Positions 25,576-37,863 of a DNA stretch of 64,000 nt are shown here, piece by piece. The position numbers and the translations under genes were made by a program. Position 1 is the first letter of the stretch. Each line of letters begins with the position of its first letter. The notes beneath the pieces are model-generated. The model made no database searches. It was not told the origin of the DNA and saw only the letters and a program-made list of their open reading frames with translations. The stretch is from Trileptium ribeirensis. Its lineage: Eukaryota; Nematoda; Enoplea; Enoplida; Thoracostomopsidae. The stretch lies in NCBI GenBank assembly GCA_030248225.1, contig JASANE010003376.1, positions 1 through 64,000 of the forward strand. The letters run 5' to 3'.

Positions 25576-26627
25576 TTAATATACAACCTATCACAATATA
25601 CGATTGATGTCTAACGCCTATCCTTGCCTACACCGTAAAGTAGTATGCGGGTTTGTTCATCTTTGTGTGCACGACTAATACAGTTCAAACTTTCATTTTG
25701 CTCAATTAATGTCTGATATATTCCAACGAAAATAATCAATGGTCATCAATTGTCGTATAGCATAGTCTGGCTTCACTTAAATTGAGTTGTCAACAATATA
25801 TTAATTTCCTAGTTTTGCTATGAGCATGACGTGCGAAACACACGCGATATGAATGTAGGCTAAGCTGTCACCTGCTAAAATAAATCTAACATAAGTGTTG
25901 GTGCAACTTTATTTGTATTCGTTTTCCTCAAATTATTCCAGACAAGAAAGGCACTTAGAAATTTTTTCCATCAAAAAACTACGAGATATACCTACTGCTA
26001 ATATAACCGTTACGTCGATGCATGCTACCTCGCAACCTATTAGCAGAGCGCAATTTGAGACACACTTTATGCATTTATTGCATGCATGCGGATAATTATT
26101 TAGCTACACGTTATCTAAAGCAGAAGTCTTCAATTTCTATATCTTCTATACGTCGAGTTTTGCGTTGTCTAATTTTGCAAAAAAATGAAGTGGAACTAAC
26201 AAAATGTTGGGACTAATTATCGTTATGATAAGGCAATATATCGACATACTTATTGATCTATCTATTAAACATACACATGTATAATATATACCTATGTGTA
26301 TAACTATTATATTATATTTTATTTTCACAATTCAGTTAGGGATTAATTTATATTTATAAACCTATATTGCCTTAGATTGCTTTGTCTGAAATATTAACAT
26401 TAGTTGATAAAGCCGACATTCAAAACGAAACAGGTTTTATGATACAAAAGATGACTCTCAGCGACTCTTTTCATAATTAGTTTTAGCGCAAACGTATTAT
26501 TGTGCTAGGAACTATTACCGGTGTTGTATGATGATTTCTATTGACGATAAAAATTTATCACTTTTTGATCTGTACCGGGTTGCACTATTATTAATATAAT
26601 TGATCTGCTTTATTGGAGTATATACTA

Positions 26628-26745
26628 GTGATGCGGACCGGACCGTACCGGTCCGGTAACTGTTACCGGTCCGATCCGGCTTCAATAGTGTTCCAGGCCG
26701 GTCCGATCCCGGACCGCCCCGGTCCGGTCCGGTGTAGCACCGAAT
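26628..26745. repeat. GC-rich GGACC/GGTCC palindromic patch
   Basis: An island of CCGGTCC/GGACCGG words in otherwise very AT-rich DNA. Outer parts GATGCGGACCGGACC and GGTCCGGTCCGGTGTAGC are roughly inverted, as are ACCGGTCCGGTAAC and GTTACCGGTCCG in the middle. Probably a small MITE with a palindromic core. No target duplication is seen. Confidence 0.55.
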
Positions 26746-26953
26746 ATAAAATTCTACATTGTTTTTTTCCAAAATCAACAGAACACAAAATGTTTGCCTA
26801 TTACTAAAAGGAAATTGTGAGACGGCCGTGGTTTGAAATTAGGATTGCAAATTGAGTATAAATACTACGCAAGCATAACGCCACTGATGGAGCAGACCAT
26901 TATAGTAATTAAAAATTAATTAAGTTATATAGACAACTGTGTTTTGCACTTTA

Positions 26954-27453
26954 TGCAGCGTTGATGTTATAATGTCAACAGCGTTTCGAACCTATGTACA
27001 CCACACAGTGCCAGGCACACTGTATCCAACAGGATGTCTTGGACACCCCCATGGTTTTAATAAATTTTTTCAAAGGTAGCTAGAGCTAGGGTATTACCAA
27101 ATCTCGACAGTGTCAAGCACACCGTGTCTTGTTGCAGTTTTATTCAGAGTGTGCGCCTTTATGTCTTCAACGTTGATATGGCCTAGATACTAATATCGAG
27201 AGTTTAAATAAGTCTACACGCCACAATTGACTAATAACCCGCATTAGCTGCAAACGTGTCCGTTATAGTTAATTCGCGCCGAATTGGTAGTTGTACGACA
27301 CTGTAAAGACAAAATGTAGTAGCTAGGGGTACGTCGTACACCCTCGGCAATATATTTACATTATAGTGTCACCTTTACCGTCTATACGTTATGGTCGCGA
27401 CTACAGGGGACAACAGTTCCAAACAGCGGGGACATTGTAACGTGAACGCCGCA
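26954..27453. mobile_element. MITE family A, copy 4 (divergent)
   Basis: A 500 bp element with a TTA duplication (26951-26953 and 27454-27456). Ends are TGCAGCGTTGATGTTATAA and TTGTAACGTGAACGCCGCA. The interior has decayed ACACTGT/ACAGTGT-type palindromes rather than the crisp TGGTGT units, so it is an older copy or a separate subfamily. Confidence 0.8.
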
Positions 27454-30286
27454 TTAGACATTTAAACTTAGGCTCTTCAGTTATTGATGCAGTAAAGTAC
27501 TTGTACGTTACAATATGATATTTTTACAATTAGAATCACATGCTGATTTGTCAACACTTTTAGTTTCATCTTGACAGTTTCGTGCGACATTGTGAACGAA
27601 CTTTATGCTGTTTTATTATATTAAATACATACAGATTTACGTAAAATAGGATAATGTTCATTTTTTGACGTGAAAAACCTATCATAGCATTGTACAATAA
27701 AATAGCTCAAGAAGATTAATTCCACAAAGTCGCGCGTTGTCTACTATGCATCCACAGAATGGAGTAAATCGGCAACATTTTTGTAATAACTGCATATATC
27801 ATGGTGCGGTGCTACCTGGAGACTTATGTGCAATATTGATGCACTTTCGTCAGTATAACATTGGTGTTATAAGCTATATATAGAAAGCGTTTCTGCAGCT
27901 TTGCATTAAACCATTACATCATGGCGTTATCCGTTTCTTTTGGGTAAAAGATCCCATATTACCGTCAATACAGGCCAGTACTAATATGTGGCCTTGTAGC
28001 ATTGGACACCACTTGTCTAAGCTCGGGACACGTGCCTGTTGCAGATACGATATAGAAGAATTATGCAAACAATATTATAACCAGCGTTGAAACTAGTAAA
28101 AATATCAAAGATTTTAAAGCTGAGGCAAAGGATTCATTTCAAACAGCTTTAACGAATTTTCGCAAGTAGTTCTCAAATGAGTTTGAAGCTATGCAAAATA
28201 TCCTCGCTAGGGACCATGGCAAAGGCCTGCAATGGAATTTACGTGAAGATACGTTTCAAATTTCCAAATTATTGGGTAATAACTGTGTGGTTCTTAATAA
28301 ATTGCACGCACTCAGTGAATTTATCGGCGGAGCCAAGCTCCGTAATTGTAATTCTTCGGAGACAAATTTATTCTCCCTTTCAGTTATAAAGTTTATACAC
28401 TACCAAAATATTTTCGCATGTCATAAAACGGTGCACAAAAATGGGCTGGGTGCCGTATTTTATTTAAGGTTTGCGCTTTGGTCAAAATTTTTTTGCATGT
28501 TATAAAAATTAAAGAATAAAAAACGAAATTTTTGACTATGTGTGAAGTCCTTGAGTACCGAATATCTGAGTGACTGGATTCTAAATGACCGCGTTTTGAT
28601 ACGTATAGCGCAAAATTGGAGTTATTTTAATACCACCAAAACTGAAGTGTTTTATATATATCCAAAAATTTCTATCCATTTCAATAACCATAAACTAACA
28701 GTGATGGTGATATCTTGACTTGAATCGGAAATCAACATCCTAGCTAGTAAACCCAGTTGGAGTAATTTCGAGAATTCAATAAGCTCAACTCGTAGCGAAT
28801 GCCGCTAATGAAACTTATTTTATATTACCTAACTTCGAAAGGTTCATTGAGACGACCAAACCTTGAGCTAAATGTTTCATGAAATTTTCACCAAAATTTC
28901 AATGTAAATTGTAATAAAACGTCTGGCAAATCGCTACGCATCATATTTTTTGCAGTTTTAATAATTTTTGAGTTCAAATTAAAAAATATATTCTTTGTCC
29001 GTGGTTGTATACAGTTATATCTTACTAAAGTTTGAACAGTGCTCACAATATCTAATTTATCAAAAACAAAGAAACAAGCGTTTTCAACCATTGGTCAAAT
29101 TTTCATCAAATTTTAAGCTTGAATGTCGAGCTAAAAGTTTGAACGTATGAACACACCTTAGAAAAAGCACTCATTTAATGTTTCCCTAGAAATATCAGCT
29201 GAAGCCTTATAGTTTGTAGCGAGTGTGTGTACGTTTAAAGTAATTCTAAAATACCATATGGCTATATATACACATACATAATTCAAAAGAGCATTAGAAA
29301 GCACTTTCAGAATTTAAAACATTTATCAGTATAATTTGGTGTTCGTTCCGCTATCATTATTGTTCTCATCTGTTTCTTTAAAAACCTATATTTTAGAAAC
29401 CAAATGTTCTAAAACAACTTTAAGATTGTCTAAAAATATTCAATGTAATACTGCATATTTAATAAATAATTCATAACAAAATTAGTCTTATAAATGATTT
29501 ACGGAGAATTCAAATTTTAGATCAGAAAGAATAAAACACAGAGCTAAAATTGTCCAAAGTTAATTATACGCAATTTAGAACAGTCTATTTAAACACCATA
29601 TCACATTCTACTTGATGTATTTAACTTTTAATAGTTCAAAATTTTGTAGTCGTTCAAGTGTATTCAGTGAAATGATGATAAAATATTTCCTTTAAAGTTA
29701 TATTTTACAATTAGCTTCATTTTCGGTTAACATCGTTGATTCAGCAATATATTGAGTTATATATCATTAGAATACTGTTAAACGGTAAAAAGGAAACGAA
29801 TGCAGTGTACTGTTCGCATACGGTAATCGTAATGACTACGGCTTTCTTTATTCGTTACTCTGACTATTGTTTTTGGGGTTCTGAAGCTTGTGCAAGAGAC
29901 ACTCACAAATTTGGGAGTAGCATATATTGATAAACTGAAATAATCATAAGAATCAGATCGTAGTTTAATTCATACGGCGCGTATGTACATAAATAAGTAT
30001 AATATTGGAGTATTTATTTTACGTACATAAATAAGGAAACATATTGGAAGAAGTTTTAGTAGCAAGGATGAAATGTGTAGAGCTGTAAACAAGACGATTT
30101 TCGACTATTGACTACTGAGTCACCCTTGCTTCTATCTTCTTCCAAGATACGAAATTTTCACAGAAATTTGCGTATATAGTTTCATCGGACTTTATATAAA
30201 TGGATAATCCATGTGGTGTGCTATTGCACGTTTGTGTTTCTCCATCTAGCAATTCCTTGTTACTTTCAACTCATTATTTTGGTGGC
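27454..30286. other. No gene apart from decayed MITE B3
   Basis: Overlapping plus-strand ORFs at 28177-28505 occupy two frames of the same DNA without recognisable motifs; treated as chance. 29159-30286 is AT-rich. Confidence 0.5.
28840..29158. mobile_element. MITE family B, copy 3 (decayed)
   Basis: The right end GTTTGAACGTATGAACACACC and the interior match family B. The left end (AGGTTCATTGAGACG) is recognisable by comparison with copy 2. The flanking target duplication is no longer clear. Confidence 0.5.
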
Positions 30287-30414
30287 TTCTCGCGAACCCC
30301 TGTCTCCCTATATTTTGCTTTGTTTTAGATCTTCGTTCTGTGGTTCTTGGCAGTACTCAAAGTGCCGGTTGCACAGGAGCACATCCGACGACATGGTACA
30401 ATTTCTGTTCTTCT
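30287..30414 (+). repeat. Direct repeat, upstream copy (pairs with 31320-31448)
   Basis: Both copies share CCTATATTTTGCTTTGTTTT, then CGTTCTGTGGTTCTT and CAAAGTGCCGGTTGCACA. The downstream copy sits at the normal start of the recombinase. This upstream one is fused to the RNase H region. Confidence 0.75.
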
Positions 30415-31319
30415 TGGGACACTAAATTCTTTATGCCCGAAGCGGTTAAATCCTAGCTTGTATTTTCGTTGCATTCATGGGCTGACCTCTCTAAGCGCCG
30501 AAAGATTTTTTATTTTTCAGTTATTCCTGAGGTGATTATTTCGTGTGACGCCAGCGCGACAGGCGCTGAATCAGTGATGCACGGACTGCAGCTATCTGCG
30601 GACGTTCTAAATTTCACAGCCCTGGAGCTCAGTGCGGGTTCTACATTCCACGAATTACGGGCTATCGAGCTCGGGCTGCAATCTTTTTATGTCATTTGTC
30701 CGGAAAACGAGTTAAACTGCTTTCTGATCCGCTACCAGCTTGCGCCATTGTTCAGCGTGCCAGCACAGATATATTGTTACAAGTCATAGCCAGACGTATT
30801 TTTTCCTATGTTTTCAGCACCCAATCTTCCTGGAAGTTGAGTGGGTTCGGTGCGAGCTAAATTATTTAGCAGATGCCTTCAGCAGGCTCCCTGACTGAGA
30901 TGATTGGATGGTTTCCGACTGGGTTTTCAATACTTTGAACACTCAGTGAGGACCTTTTACAGTGAATCGATTCGCGAACCCCCCTAACACAAAGTTACGC
31001 CGATTTAATTCTAAAGTGTTTTACCTGGATACCGAACATGTTGATCCATGTTCTGTCTCATGGATAACTGGTTATGCCCCCAGTTTCATGTGTGCATCGA
31101 CCTTTGTTGCATCTTCAGGCCAGCAGGGCGAAAGAAACCATTGTGTTCCCCTGTTGGAAATCGGCGAGTTTCTGGCCCGCCTTTGTCGACTTTCGACGCC
31201 ATCACTTTAAAGCCTTAATACGTAACTGCTTGTTCTCTTCCCGATTCGCCTTCATTAAGTCTTGTCAGTGGTCCAGAAAGTTTGCTCAACCTTACCACAG
31301 TCCGTTGTTGGCATTATTT

Positions 31320-31448
31320 TGTTGGCTTCTCGCCCACCCCTCCTTCCCTATATTTTGCTTTGTTTTAGATCATCGTTCTGTGGTTCTTGACAGTATTCAA
31401 AGTGCCGGTTGCACACGGAGGACGTCCGATGACGTGGTACAATTTCTG
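31320..31448 (+). repeat. Direct repeat, downstream copy (pairs with 30287-30414)
   Basis: Same approximately 130 bp sequence with a modest number of differences, about 1033 bp further on. It continues directly into the recombinase reading frame. Confidence 0.75.
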
Positions 31449-32385
31449 TTCGATGCCAAAGCGCCAACAACTACAAGTCAGTACTTCAGTACTCAGGTAG
31501 TGTCCTTCGTTTCAGTAAATGGGCGAAACAACGTAAGTTATCATTCTTGCCGTGTTCTAGGTGGGCCTTAATTCTGTATATTAAATACCTTGCGGATTGC
31601 CATTTTTCTTGTGCTTCTATTAATGCCGCGTGGTCCGCCATACTTTTGATTTAATAGTTTATTTGGATTTGATGACCTGAATAAGTATCTGCTGTGTGTT
31701 CTGGCGCTGCAGTCAGCTCGAAGACGTTCTTGTGGCGCCGTGCTTCGCGCGCATACTAAACTATTCCCCGCGGCTTATTAGCATAAAGTGTTAGTCTTTC
31801 TGTCATTCTCGGACTTAATATATTCTTTGCGTTTAGCTCGTTCCTTGTTTTACGGTTTTTTGCGCGCTTCAGAAGCCATGGCTCTTATGATTTCTGATGT
31901 GGTTATTAAGGATTCTGTCATACGTTTGTTTATACAAAAATCCAAAACAGACCAACTTCGCATTGATAGTTACCTCTACATTTCAAGCAGCCAGGCTCTG
32001 TGCTCTTCGGGCTTAATACTCGCTAAGTATTATTTAAGTTGGCGGGATGGTCTTTGCAGGTTTGTCCGATAGTCATCCCTTATTTCCCAAGTTTTCTGGC
32101 CCTCGGATTTCGTATGCTTGGTCTAGTATGACTGCTTCAGCCAACAGTTTTCTTCCGTTCTATTATATTTAAAAATTCCAGGCCGTTGCTCTCTCCACAC
32201 TCCGCTAAGGTGGCCCTTCGTTCGCCTCCGGTCTAGGAATTTCTGACGCTAATCCAACGACACGGCAGGTGGAATTCAACGGCTGTGAAGGACGGCTATG
32301 TTTATCGTGCTATTAGTGCGCTAGCATCGGTCACTGCGGGTTTCGATGAAGCTTTGTCGAAATCATAAGACACAATCGGGCTATT

Positions 32386-32399
32386 CTATTCTATTCTAT
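32386..32399. repeat. Short (TTCTA)n microsatellite
   Basis: About three perfect copies of the pentamer, just 3' of the recombinase remnant. Confidence 0.7.
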
Positions 32400-33740
32400 G
32401 CATTTGTTGTATATTGTTTATGTTTTTGTTTTGTAAGTAAAAATTATAGTTATTTTGGAACAACGTGGAGAAATAAGTTTCGTTATTTATGTGCGTAAGC
32501 GAAATACACAATTATTATATGTATTTATGTACATACGCGTCATATGAATTATAAACTTGGATCTAATTCCTCTGGATATTTCAATTTATCAATATATGCT
32601 ACTCCGAACACGATAATGATGTAACTATAGTGTAATTGTGTGTACACTATATAATCCATTACTGTTTAGTTTGGAGTAATACAATGAAGCAGCAAATAAA
32701 TGTAGAAATTATTTTTTGTTTAATTTTTGAGGGAGGTAGCTGGATCCTTCGTCCGATGCTAGTTCATTGACCGTTACTTTATTGCAAAATGTCGTCAGTA
32801 AAAACGTCCTACAAATCCTTGTAGTTGTGATAAGTTGGATCAAGCACAGTGCAGCCATGTCCACGTCTGTGTTCTCTCACCGACACGTGTTCGCTGCTAC
32901 TCGCCGGCGTAGAGCGAGCTTTTGGCGGATTTTCATTCGAAATATATTTAGGTTCATGTGCGTAAACTGGAAAAGGAGATAGCTGCCCTGATTATTTTTG
33001 ATAGAAAGAGCAATCATAGTAATTTGATTGATTAACAAAACAGTACATTTAAAACAAACTTGCTTACATTTAATGTTGTAGGTGCGTGGACCAGATTCGT
33101 TGCATGCGGTCACTTCGAAATGCCAATCTGGTAATTATATAAAACATTATACTCCTTGCTGCATGAAAACTGCATCATTGTAACTCGATGGTCATCTTAT
33201 GAAAATAAATACAATCATGCATATCGCAAATTTTTATTTCGATACCAAGATTCTGGCAAGGCTGCAGACACATGATTTACTGATTTTCAATCTAGAATAT
33301 TTAACGGAGGTGGGAATGCTAGTTAAATTAAAGTTATTTCTGGGGAAAATTACAAAGCCTTTTTTTGTAACGAGCCAAATCATTCAAATTATATGATACG
33401 CAATGGTATGGTACAAATTGCGCGACATTTTTTTTATAATCTTTCTAAGACGTAGAAACAAATGTTCTGCAAAAACTCAAATTGGCCGGTGGTCTAGCTC
33501 ATTACAAAATGGATATCCTTATATATAGCCTAAAATGTTTTATTGTTTAGCAAATTTTATGTGTGAATTTATTGCATGCGCTTTCTTTTAATTTTATAGT
33601 TTCAATTTAAAGTAAACCGATATATTATTTGCCAAATTATCGTCAATAATGGCAAAAATCCATCTGACTTTAGCCTGAAAAATAGCATGGCTTGATCCGA
33701 ATACGGAGCTGCAGTTAAAATACACGTAATATTTTGTTAA
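32400..33740. other. No feature seen
   Basis: AT-rich spacer between the DIRS-like and Gypsy elements. Short ORFs only. Confidence 0.5.
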
Positions 33741-33745
33741 AATAT

Positions 33746-34011
33746 TGTCGCGGTGAACATTCTAGCAACGTAAACACAACTCTGTAATATAGACTTTGAA
33801 AGAACATTCAATAGCTATCGAATGCAATGCAGAATTTGCTAAAATGTTCTTGAAATGACCGCATACTTTCGTGAATGTTCGAGAAGTAATTTGATTAGTA
33901 TATAAATGCATATTGCGCTTAGGTACGCAGTCCTAGTAGTTTTTTTTGCTCTGTTATCATGGTGATATCTCTGTTGTTACTTTCTCGCCAATAAACGTTA
34001 TATCTGAAACA
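33746..34011 (+). repeat. 5' LTR (3' end deleted)
   Basis: It aligns with the 3' LTR from TGTCGCGGTGAAC to CTGAAACA, then similarity stops about 40-50 bp short of the 3' LTR end. The TATATAAATGCAT motif near 33900 and the AATAA near 33990 resemble LTR promoter and poly(A) signals. Confidence 0.7.
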
Positions 34012-34109
34012 AATATCAGCCCATCGGGATTGTGATGATTCTAACGTTGGTAATCGGTGCTGTAATATTTTATGGTTAGCTTGGAGGGATCGAGCGCCCG
34101 ATTGCCAAT

Positions 34110-34364
34110 GTGTCCAAAATGCGTACGGACACTCAACGCAACTACAGTAGAATTGAAAAAGAAGCATTCACTGTTATCTTTGGTCTGAAGAAGTTCTACC
34201 AGTTTGTTTATGGCAGACGCTTCACGCTGGTGACAGATCATCATCCTGTCCTTGCCATGTTTATAGCAGGAAAGGAAACGCCCACCTTGGCGGCGAACCA
34301 ACTCGCGTGCTGGGCCGCTAATTATTCAATTCGATTGCACTATGGAGTACCGCAATACTGCTGA
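34110..34364 (+). pseudogene. Gypsy RNase H remnant
   Basis: About 84 codons with RNYSRIEKEAFTVIFGLKKF, YGRRFTLVTDHHPVLAMF and TPTLAANQL, the typical RNase H of a Ty3/Gypsy pol. The frame ends soon after; a second frame carries the following ADHALSRLPTK-type segment (about 34360). The upstream 34012-34110 does not read as RT. Confidence 0.8.
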
Positions 34365-34851
34365 TCATGCGCTCAGTCGACTTCCAACAAAGACGGAACC
34401 TCAATTCGATGTGGAGGAAAGTGAAGACGAACCTTAAACTTTACGTGTGATCAACGAGAAGCTGGAGCCCGGTAAGCAGTCATAACTGCAGCGTCAGACA
34501 GCGATGGATTCGGTGCTTACAATACTTCAGCGCTTCACACGTGAGGGATGGCCTCCCACGAACAGTGACGGAGGCATCGACATGCCACGGTTTCGACGTA
34601 TTGCGGATTAACTATCGGTATGCAAGGAATGTTTGATGATCGCCAATCAAGTGCTGATCAAGTCTGCGATGCGACGACACGTTCTATAACTACTGCACCT
34701 GGGACATTTCAGAATGCAACGAATGAAACAACAAGCCCGAATGGATTTTTACTGACCGCACGTCGACGATGACATATGAGCTACCTGCGGTCGTTGCGTT
34801 CACTGCTATGAACACCAGAACAAGCCATCTAAGCCTACAGCCCACCCATAG

Positions 34852-35095
34852 ATGCTGCGGCAGAAGCCTTGGAGCCGAGTGAATCCCGAACATACCATCA
34901 ACTTCCTAGGATCAAACTGGCTTGTGCTAACGGAAGCCTACTTCATGAATCCTTGTATCCATCCAACCCAATATGTGTCAGCTAAAGTAACGACGGATCT
35001 GCTGCAACAGGATTTCCCTCACTCTGGATATCCTCATACTCTGGTCACGCACAATGAGACAGGATTCCTATCCGAAGAATTTCAAACGTAGTGCA
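34852..35095 (+). pseudogene. Gypsy integrase core remnant
   Basis: LGSNWLVLTEAYFMNPCIHP, SAKVTTDLLQQDF and GYPHTLVTHNETGFLSEEFQ correspond to the integrase catalytic core. The Asp expected after LVT is His here, and a stop follows FQT. These defects imply an inactive copy. Confidence 0.78.
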
Positions 35096-35804
35096 AGATC
35101 GAGGTATCACTGACATGACAGGAGCACCCTGCCAGCCACAACGAACAGGTCAGCACGCCGACTGGTGTTCAAGAAGGCTCTGAAGATGTCAAGCCTTTCC
35201 CCACGAATGCCGCTGCAATACCTTCTGGTGTAATACTTACGGGCACCAACAGCGAACTTATATTCTCCAAGCGAAATACTCAAATCAAGGCAGCTGAGGA
35301 CGAAGGTTAACGTACCGGTACCTTCACCCATCCACATAGCTTAGGGAAACAGTCCAAGTTGGCTGCTAAAAACCAAGCCAACGAAACACAATTTGCCAGA
35401 CTGCACAGAATTTACAAAGTCAGAGACCCCGGCTACGCTCACTAGTTTCGTCCACGTCGACACAAAGAACCACTATGGGTACGTGTTTTTGTCGTAAAGC
35501 TCAAAGGAATCCGAAGAGTCATTGTACGACGAGTATGGCCACAGGGTCCAACCTGAAGGAGACACGTGGACCAGCTGCAGTCATGGTATGCTTCGTATGA
35601 AGACCGGATCCAGGTGATACGATGGGACGACACGCAGTACTTACCCAGGGAACATGTCGGAACTGCCAGTGAAACACCACAGCCAACCGCAGCCAAACCA
35701 CCGCAACCAAAGACGTTTCTGGATGTGCCTCGCAAGTCGAAGCGTACTTGTCGACTGCCCAGATGGTTCAGTCATTCCCCGATGGTCTATCTTTGGTAGG
35801 GATG

Positions 35805-36102
35805 TGTCCCAGCTATGATTCCAGCAAAACAAACACAACTGTTTAACACAGAATATGAAACAACATCCAATAGTTATCGAATGAAATGTAGAGCTTTACT
35901 AGAAGGTTATTGTAATGACTGCATACTTTCGTGAACGTGCGAGAACTAATCTTGAATACTATATAAATGCATAATATTCTTTAGGTAGGCTTCTCGGCTT
36001 GTTTGCTCTGTTATCATGCTGTTATCTCTGTTGTTTATTTTCTCGCCAATAAGGGTTATGCCTGAAACCCACTGTCTATGTATAACCCTCCCAGACACTA
36101 CA
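35805..36102 (+). repeat. 3' LTR
   Basis: A 298 bp repeat beginning TGTCCCAGC, ending GACACTACA, followed directly by AATAT. It is preceded by the purine-rich GGTAGGGATG. It contains TATATAAATGCATAATATTC and CCAATAAGGG. Confidence 0.75.
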
Positions 36103-36107
36103 AATAT

Positions 36108-37863
36108 AGTGCAAAATCTTAGGTAAAAGTCGTATTATAAAAATTTTGTCGTGTGCTCGAAATCGGATTTTGAATAGTAGGCTGGTTCAGTGACAGGCTG
36201 CATAATGTAAGCCATTAGTGTTCAATCTCCGTCGGATTGAGCGGGCGGGTTAGGGGATATTCTGGTGGGGCGGCGCTATGCGCGATGGGAGGGAGTCCTC
36301 ATAATGTTGTGATTTTGCTCACAGTTGCTAAAAAGTTTGGCACAATTTCGCGACGCGGAGGCCATTGGGGCCTCAGGCTGTGCGGCAAGTATGACTTAAG
36401 GGGCAACGCAGTTAATCGCTTACGTTCTTAAGAGGGCTGCTGCCCTACCCCGTGAACACTAGTGTTGTATACTCCCCAAGCATTACACCTGAATTTTGCT
36501 AGATTGTCTTAAAGCCCTTATATCTCAATTTCTGATTATGCATGTTTAAGCTGTATCTTATTTACACTAGAATCAAACATAATCGACGAGGAATTTCTAA
36601 ATGGCATATATATATTCGTATCAACAGTTTCAGCGGGCCTGTAGATATATCCGCGTTTGAGTTAGGTTACATAATTTACAGTCATTGTTAATATTCGAAA
36701 AATTGCTAATATTCAATTTTTCATTTGCTCCACAGACAAACGATGGTGTACACAGGGGAGGGCCAAAGGAGTCATAACCCCGAGGTCTGCGCAGAATTGC
36801 GGACTAGTTCTAGCTTTAGTTTGCTTCAATAGCGAATTTTTAAAGCAGGATCCAGAATGGCGAAGACCGGGCACAAACAGGTATATTTTCTTGAAAACTA
36901 GCAAGATTGACTGTAAATTGTGCTAAGATAATAATTATGCTAATTCAAGCAACATGACTGCAAAATATACAGGGCCTAGTCTTATTTCGGGTTCAGAATT
37001 TGATTGAATGATTGATTTATAATAATTGTTTCCCCCCGGGTCACTTTGCCCTGAATATGGCTGTGGACAGAAGGTACTAACAATATGTTGGATGAACAAA
37101 TAAAAAGTACTTGCCGCATGTAATTACAGCTTCGTCATTATATAGTAAAACACAATTTGTCTCTTTATAAAATGAGGTGGATAATTCTTATCTGTTGTAT
37201 TCGCTCAAGAAAATACATATATTATACGAAACAATATTACATATTTTTTAAAACAATCGTTCATAATCATCATATTGTGTCCGGTCTGATCCTATCGCAT
37301 TTGACCAAATGTATGCCTACGATGCACCCCGTTTATATGCGTGTGTTTCTGCACCCCATCATCATGTTCTGATCAGATAAAATGACACATGCACTATCGG
37401 ATCGGGACGGACCGGGTTTAATGTGAAATGCAATGGGCGCCCCAATAAGTCAGATCGTATCATGATGGGACAAAATGTGAACATGACCTAATCGTAAATA
37501 CCACAGTTATAAAAAACATAAACCTCAAACATAATACGTTTAATTCAGTATATTTAAATTATCACGGGGTTGCTAACTTCAAATCGCTACTTCGATATTA
37601 AGGTATACCTACTTGATTCGCTAAAGTATATTGTTCTCTTAAAATTTGGTATAGATAAAAATCGTTGTGTAGCCATTAAAATAATATTTATTGTGCACTC
37701 CTACATCGCGAATCTTGGCGAAGTGTATTCAAACAACTGTGCTGAAAATTATAATATTCTGAAAATCTTCATAGTTTTAGTTTTATAATTTGGTCAGCTA
37801 AACGTAGCACTCTTGATTGTAAGTAAAGTCGCGGCTACCCTAACGCATAAACGATCGATTGCT
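36108..37863. other. Unassigned, with a GC-rich patch
   Basis: 36173-36440 is markedly GC-richer (GAGCGGGCGGGTTAGGGG, GTGGGGCGGCGCTATGCGCG) and may be a repeat fragment. 37265-37490 has weakly inverted outer parts (GTTCATAATCATCATATTG and CAAAATGTGAACATG), perhaps a small MITE. Nothing else is seen. Confidence 0.4.

Larger units (their letters stand above)
30287..32350 (+). mobile_element. DIRS-like tyrosine-recombinase retroelement, 5' truncated and rearranged
   Basis: RNase-H-like SCDASATGAESVMHG (about 30.54 kb) and STFHELRAIELGL are followed by the NRFANPPNTKLRRFNSKV region (about 30.96 kb). A tyrosine recombinase then appears in pieces: RRTSDDVVQFLFDAK (about 31.43 kb), GFLRASEAMAL with the first catalytic Arg at about 31863, HSAK at 32198 where HxxR is expected, RHGRW at about 32258 and KDGYVY with the candidate nucleophile Tyr at 32297. 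Frameshifts and stops interrupt it, and no RT domain is seen. About 130 bp of the recombinase 5' region is repeated upstream. DIRS-like is favoured over Ngaro by the RNase H style. Confidence 0.75.
33746..36102 (+). mobile_element. Ty3/Gypsy LTR retrotransposon, internally deleted
   Basis: The whole element is flanked by a perfect 5 bp duplication AATAT (33741-33745 and 36103-36107). The two LTRs share TGTC starts, GCATACTTTCGTGAA, the TATATAAATGCAT promoter-like motif, TTTGCTCTGTTATCATG and CTCGCCAATAA. Between them, in order, are an RNase H remnant (about 34110-34364), an integrase core remnant (about 34860-35095) and a 3' pol tail (to about 35795). Gag, protease and most RT are missing, as are the primer site and the 3' end of the 5' LTR. 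Stops and frameshifts make it non-autonomous. Confidence 0.85.
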
